Positions 14,070 through 15,000 of a DNA stretch of 15,000 bases are shown here, one piece after another (position 1 is the stretch's first letter; each line of letters opens with the position of its first letter). The stretch comes from Devosia sp. (lineage in GTDB: Bacteria; Pseudomonadota; Alphaproteobacteria; Rhizobiales; Devosiaceae): positions 1 to 15,000 of the forward strand of contig JAQGKH010000015.1 in assembly GCA_028290225.1 (NCBI GenBank), read 5' to 3'. Made by a program: the position numbers and the translations under genes. The notes beneath the pieces were generated by a model. The model was not told the DNA's origin. It was given only the letters and a program-made list of their open reading frames with translations, and searched no databases.

Positions 14070-15000
14070 ATGTCGGGCCCGGCACTGCGCAGGCAATCGG
14101 TTGGAGTCAATGTCGGGGGCGTGCTGGTGGGGGGCGGCGCGCCGGTCGTGGTGCAATCCATGACCAACACCGATACGGCCGATATCGACGCCACCGTGCG
14201 GCAGGTGATGCAACTGGCGCGGGCGGGTTCCGAGATCGTGCGCATCACCGTGGATCGCGACGAATCCGCCGCTGCCGTGCCCCATATCCGCGATCGCCTC
14301 GCCTTCATGGGCTATGACGTACCGCTGGTGGGGGATTTCCATTACATCGGCCACAAGCTGCTGACCGATCACCCCGCCTGCGCCGAGGCCTTGGCCAAAT
14401 ACCGCATCAATCCGGGCAATGTGGGGTTCAAGGCCAAGCGCGACACTCAGTTCTCGACGCTGATCGAACTCGCCATCCGCTACAACAAGCCGGTGCGCAT
14501 TGGCGTGAACTGGGGTTCGCTCGATGAGGAACTGCTGACCCGGCTGATGGACGAGAATGCCGTATCGGCGGCCCCCATCTCGGCCGCCGCCGTGCAGCGC
14601 GAAGCGATCATCCTGTCGGCGCTGCTGTCCGCCCGCCGCGCCGAAGAGATCGGCCTCGGGCGCGACAAGATCATCTTGTCCACCAAAGTGTCCGATGTGC
14701 AGCATCTGATTGCCGTGTATCAGGACCTGGCGGCGCGCTGCGATTACGCGTTGCATCTGGGGCTGACCGAAGCGGGCATGGGCTCCAAGGGCATTGTGGC
14801 GTCATCGGCCGCCTTGGGCATTCTCCTGCAGCAGGGCATTGGCGACACCATCCGCATCTCCCTGACGCCCGAGCCGGGCGGCGACCGCACCACCGAGGTC
14901 AAGGTGGCGCAGGAATTGCTGCAGACCATGGGGTTCCGCCAGTTCCTGCCCGTGGTGGCGGCGTGTCCGGGCTGCGGGCGCACCACCTCGACCACGTTCC
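14070..15000 (+). CDS. ispG: 4-hydroxy-3-methylbut-2-enyl diphosphate synthase, IspG/GcpE (N-terminal part)
   Basis: The first 310 residues of IspG are present; the gene runs off the right edge. IspG is a cytoplasmic 4Fe-4S enzyme that converts the cyclic diphosphate MEcPP to HMBPP in the MEP pathway of isoprenoid synthesis. Seen are VQSMTNTDT (28-36), EIVRITVDRDE (55-65), GDFHYIGHKL (88-97), YRINPGNVGFKAKRD (111-125), RIGVNWGSLDEELL (143-156), HLGLTEAG in the second half, and CPGCGRTT starting at Cys299, the first two cluster ligands. The third Cys and the active Glu would lie beyond the window. ATG 14070 has AGAGG 6 nt upstream (14059-14063). It is divergent from the DUF1232 gene. Confidence 0.97.
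   Translation, partial: MSGPALRRQSVGVNVGGVLVGGGAPVVVQSMTNTDTADIDATVRQVMQLARAGSEIVRITVDRDESAAAVPHIRDRLAFMGYDVPLVGDFHYIGHKLLTDHPACAEALAKYRINPGNVGFKAKRDTQFSTLIELAIRYNKPVRIGVNWGSLDEELLTRLMDENAVSAAPISAAAVQREAIILSALLSARRAEEIGLGRDKIILSTKVSDVQHLIAVYQDLAARCDYALHLGLTEAGMGSKGIVASSAALGILLQQGIGDTIRISLTPEPGGDRTTEVKVAQELLQTMGFRQFLPVVAACPGCGRTTSTTF

Noticed and set aside
1..15000. Search by eye for CRISPR arrays, tRNAs, insertion sequences, phage genes, toxin-antitoxin pairs or a defence island
   Set aside because: No regularly spaced repeats, cloverleaf sequences, transposase motifs or small toxin-like gene pairs were found; the window reads as core and transporter genes.

Overview
The window is a GC-rich, tightly packed stretch of ordinary bacterial chromosome. 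The gene content and protein style suggest an alphaproteobacterium of the Hyphomicrobiales: a LivFHM-type importer, a single-chain pyruvate carboxylase, a transmembrane GGDEF/EAL protein, a DUF442 'BLH' phosphatase-like protein, and IspG. A Devosia-like lineage is my guess from overall style; no marker in the window proves it. I see no tRNA, rRNA, CRISPR array, insertion sequence or prophage gene.

Layout. (1) Positions 1-2813, plus strand: the end of a LivF-type ATPase, a 207-bp spacer holding a GC-rich imperfect inverted repeat, then LivH-like and LivM-like permeases joined by an ATGA overlap. (2) 2854-3735, plus: an EamA/DMT-type permease with a TTG start, facing a minus-strand group. (3) 3740-6385, minus: a Leu/Ile/Val-type periplasmic binding protein (start 6385), a strong intrinsic terminator, then a VOC/glyoxalase-fold protein and a short-chain dehydrogenase. 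The binding protein probably serves the permease group in (1), although it is on the other strand and 2.4 kb away. (4) 6612-8156, plus: an orphan glycine-betaine/choline-type (OpuAC) binding protein, and a DUF442/BLH protein with its own probable promoter and terminator. (5) 8251-13552, plus: pyruvate carboxylase (1146 aa, all domains present), then a membrane-anchored GGDEF-EAL protein with a degenerate GGDEF site and an intact EAL site. (6) 13601-15000: a small DUF1232 membrane protein on the minus strand, divergent from ispG, which runs off the right edge.

How the genes fit together. ABC uptake of amino-acid-like and betaine-like solutes, anaplerotic carboxylation of pyruvate, c-di-GMP breakdown and isoprenoid precursor synthesis sit side by side with no sign of being one pathway. 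Several genes use non-ATG starts (TTG at 2854 and 7740, GTG at 5111 and 11834), each with a purine-rich ribosome binding site in place.

I did not find a convincing undescribed system. The points most worth a second look are the GC-rich repeat inside the liv operon, the terminator placed only 15 nt ahead of the VOC-SDR pair, the six-cysteine orphan OpuAC protein, and the GGDEF-dead/EAL-intact protein. Many long antisense open frames are composition artefacts and were left out.
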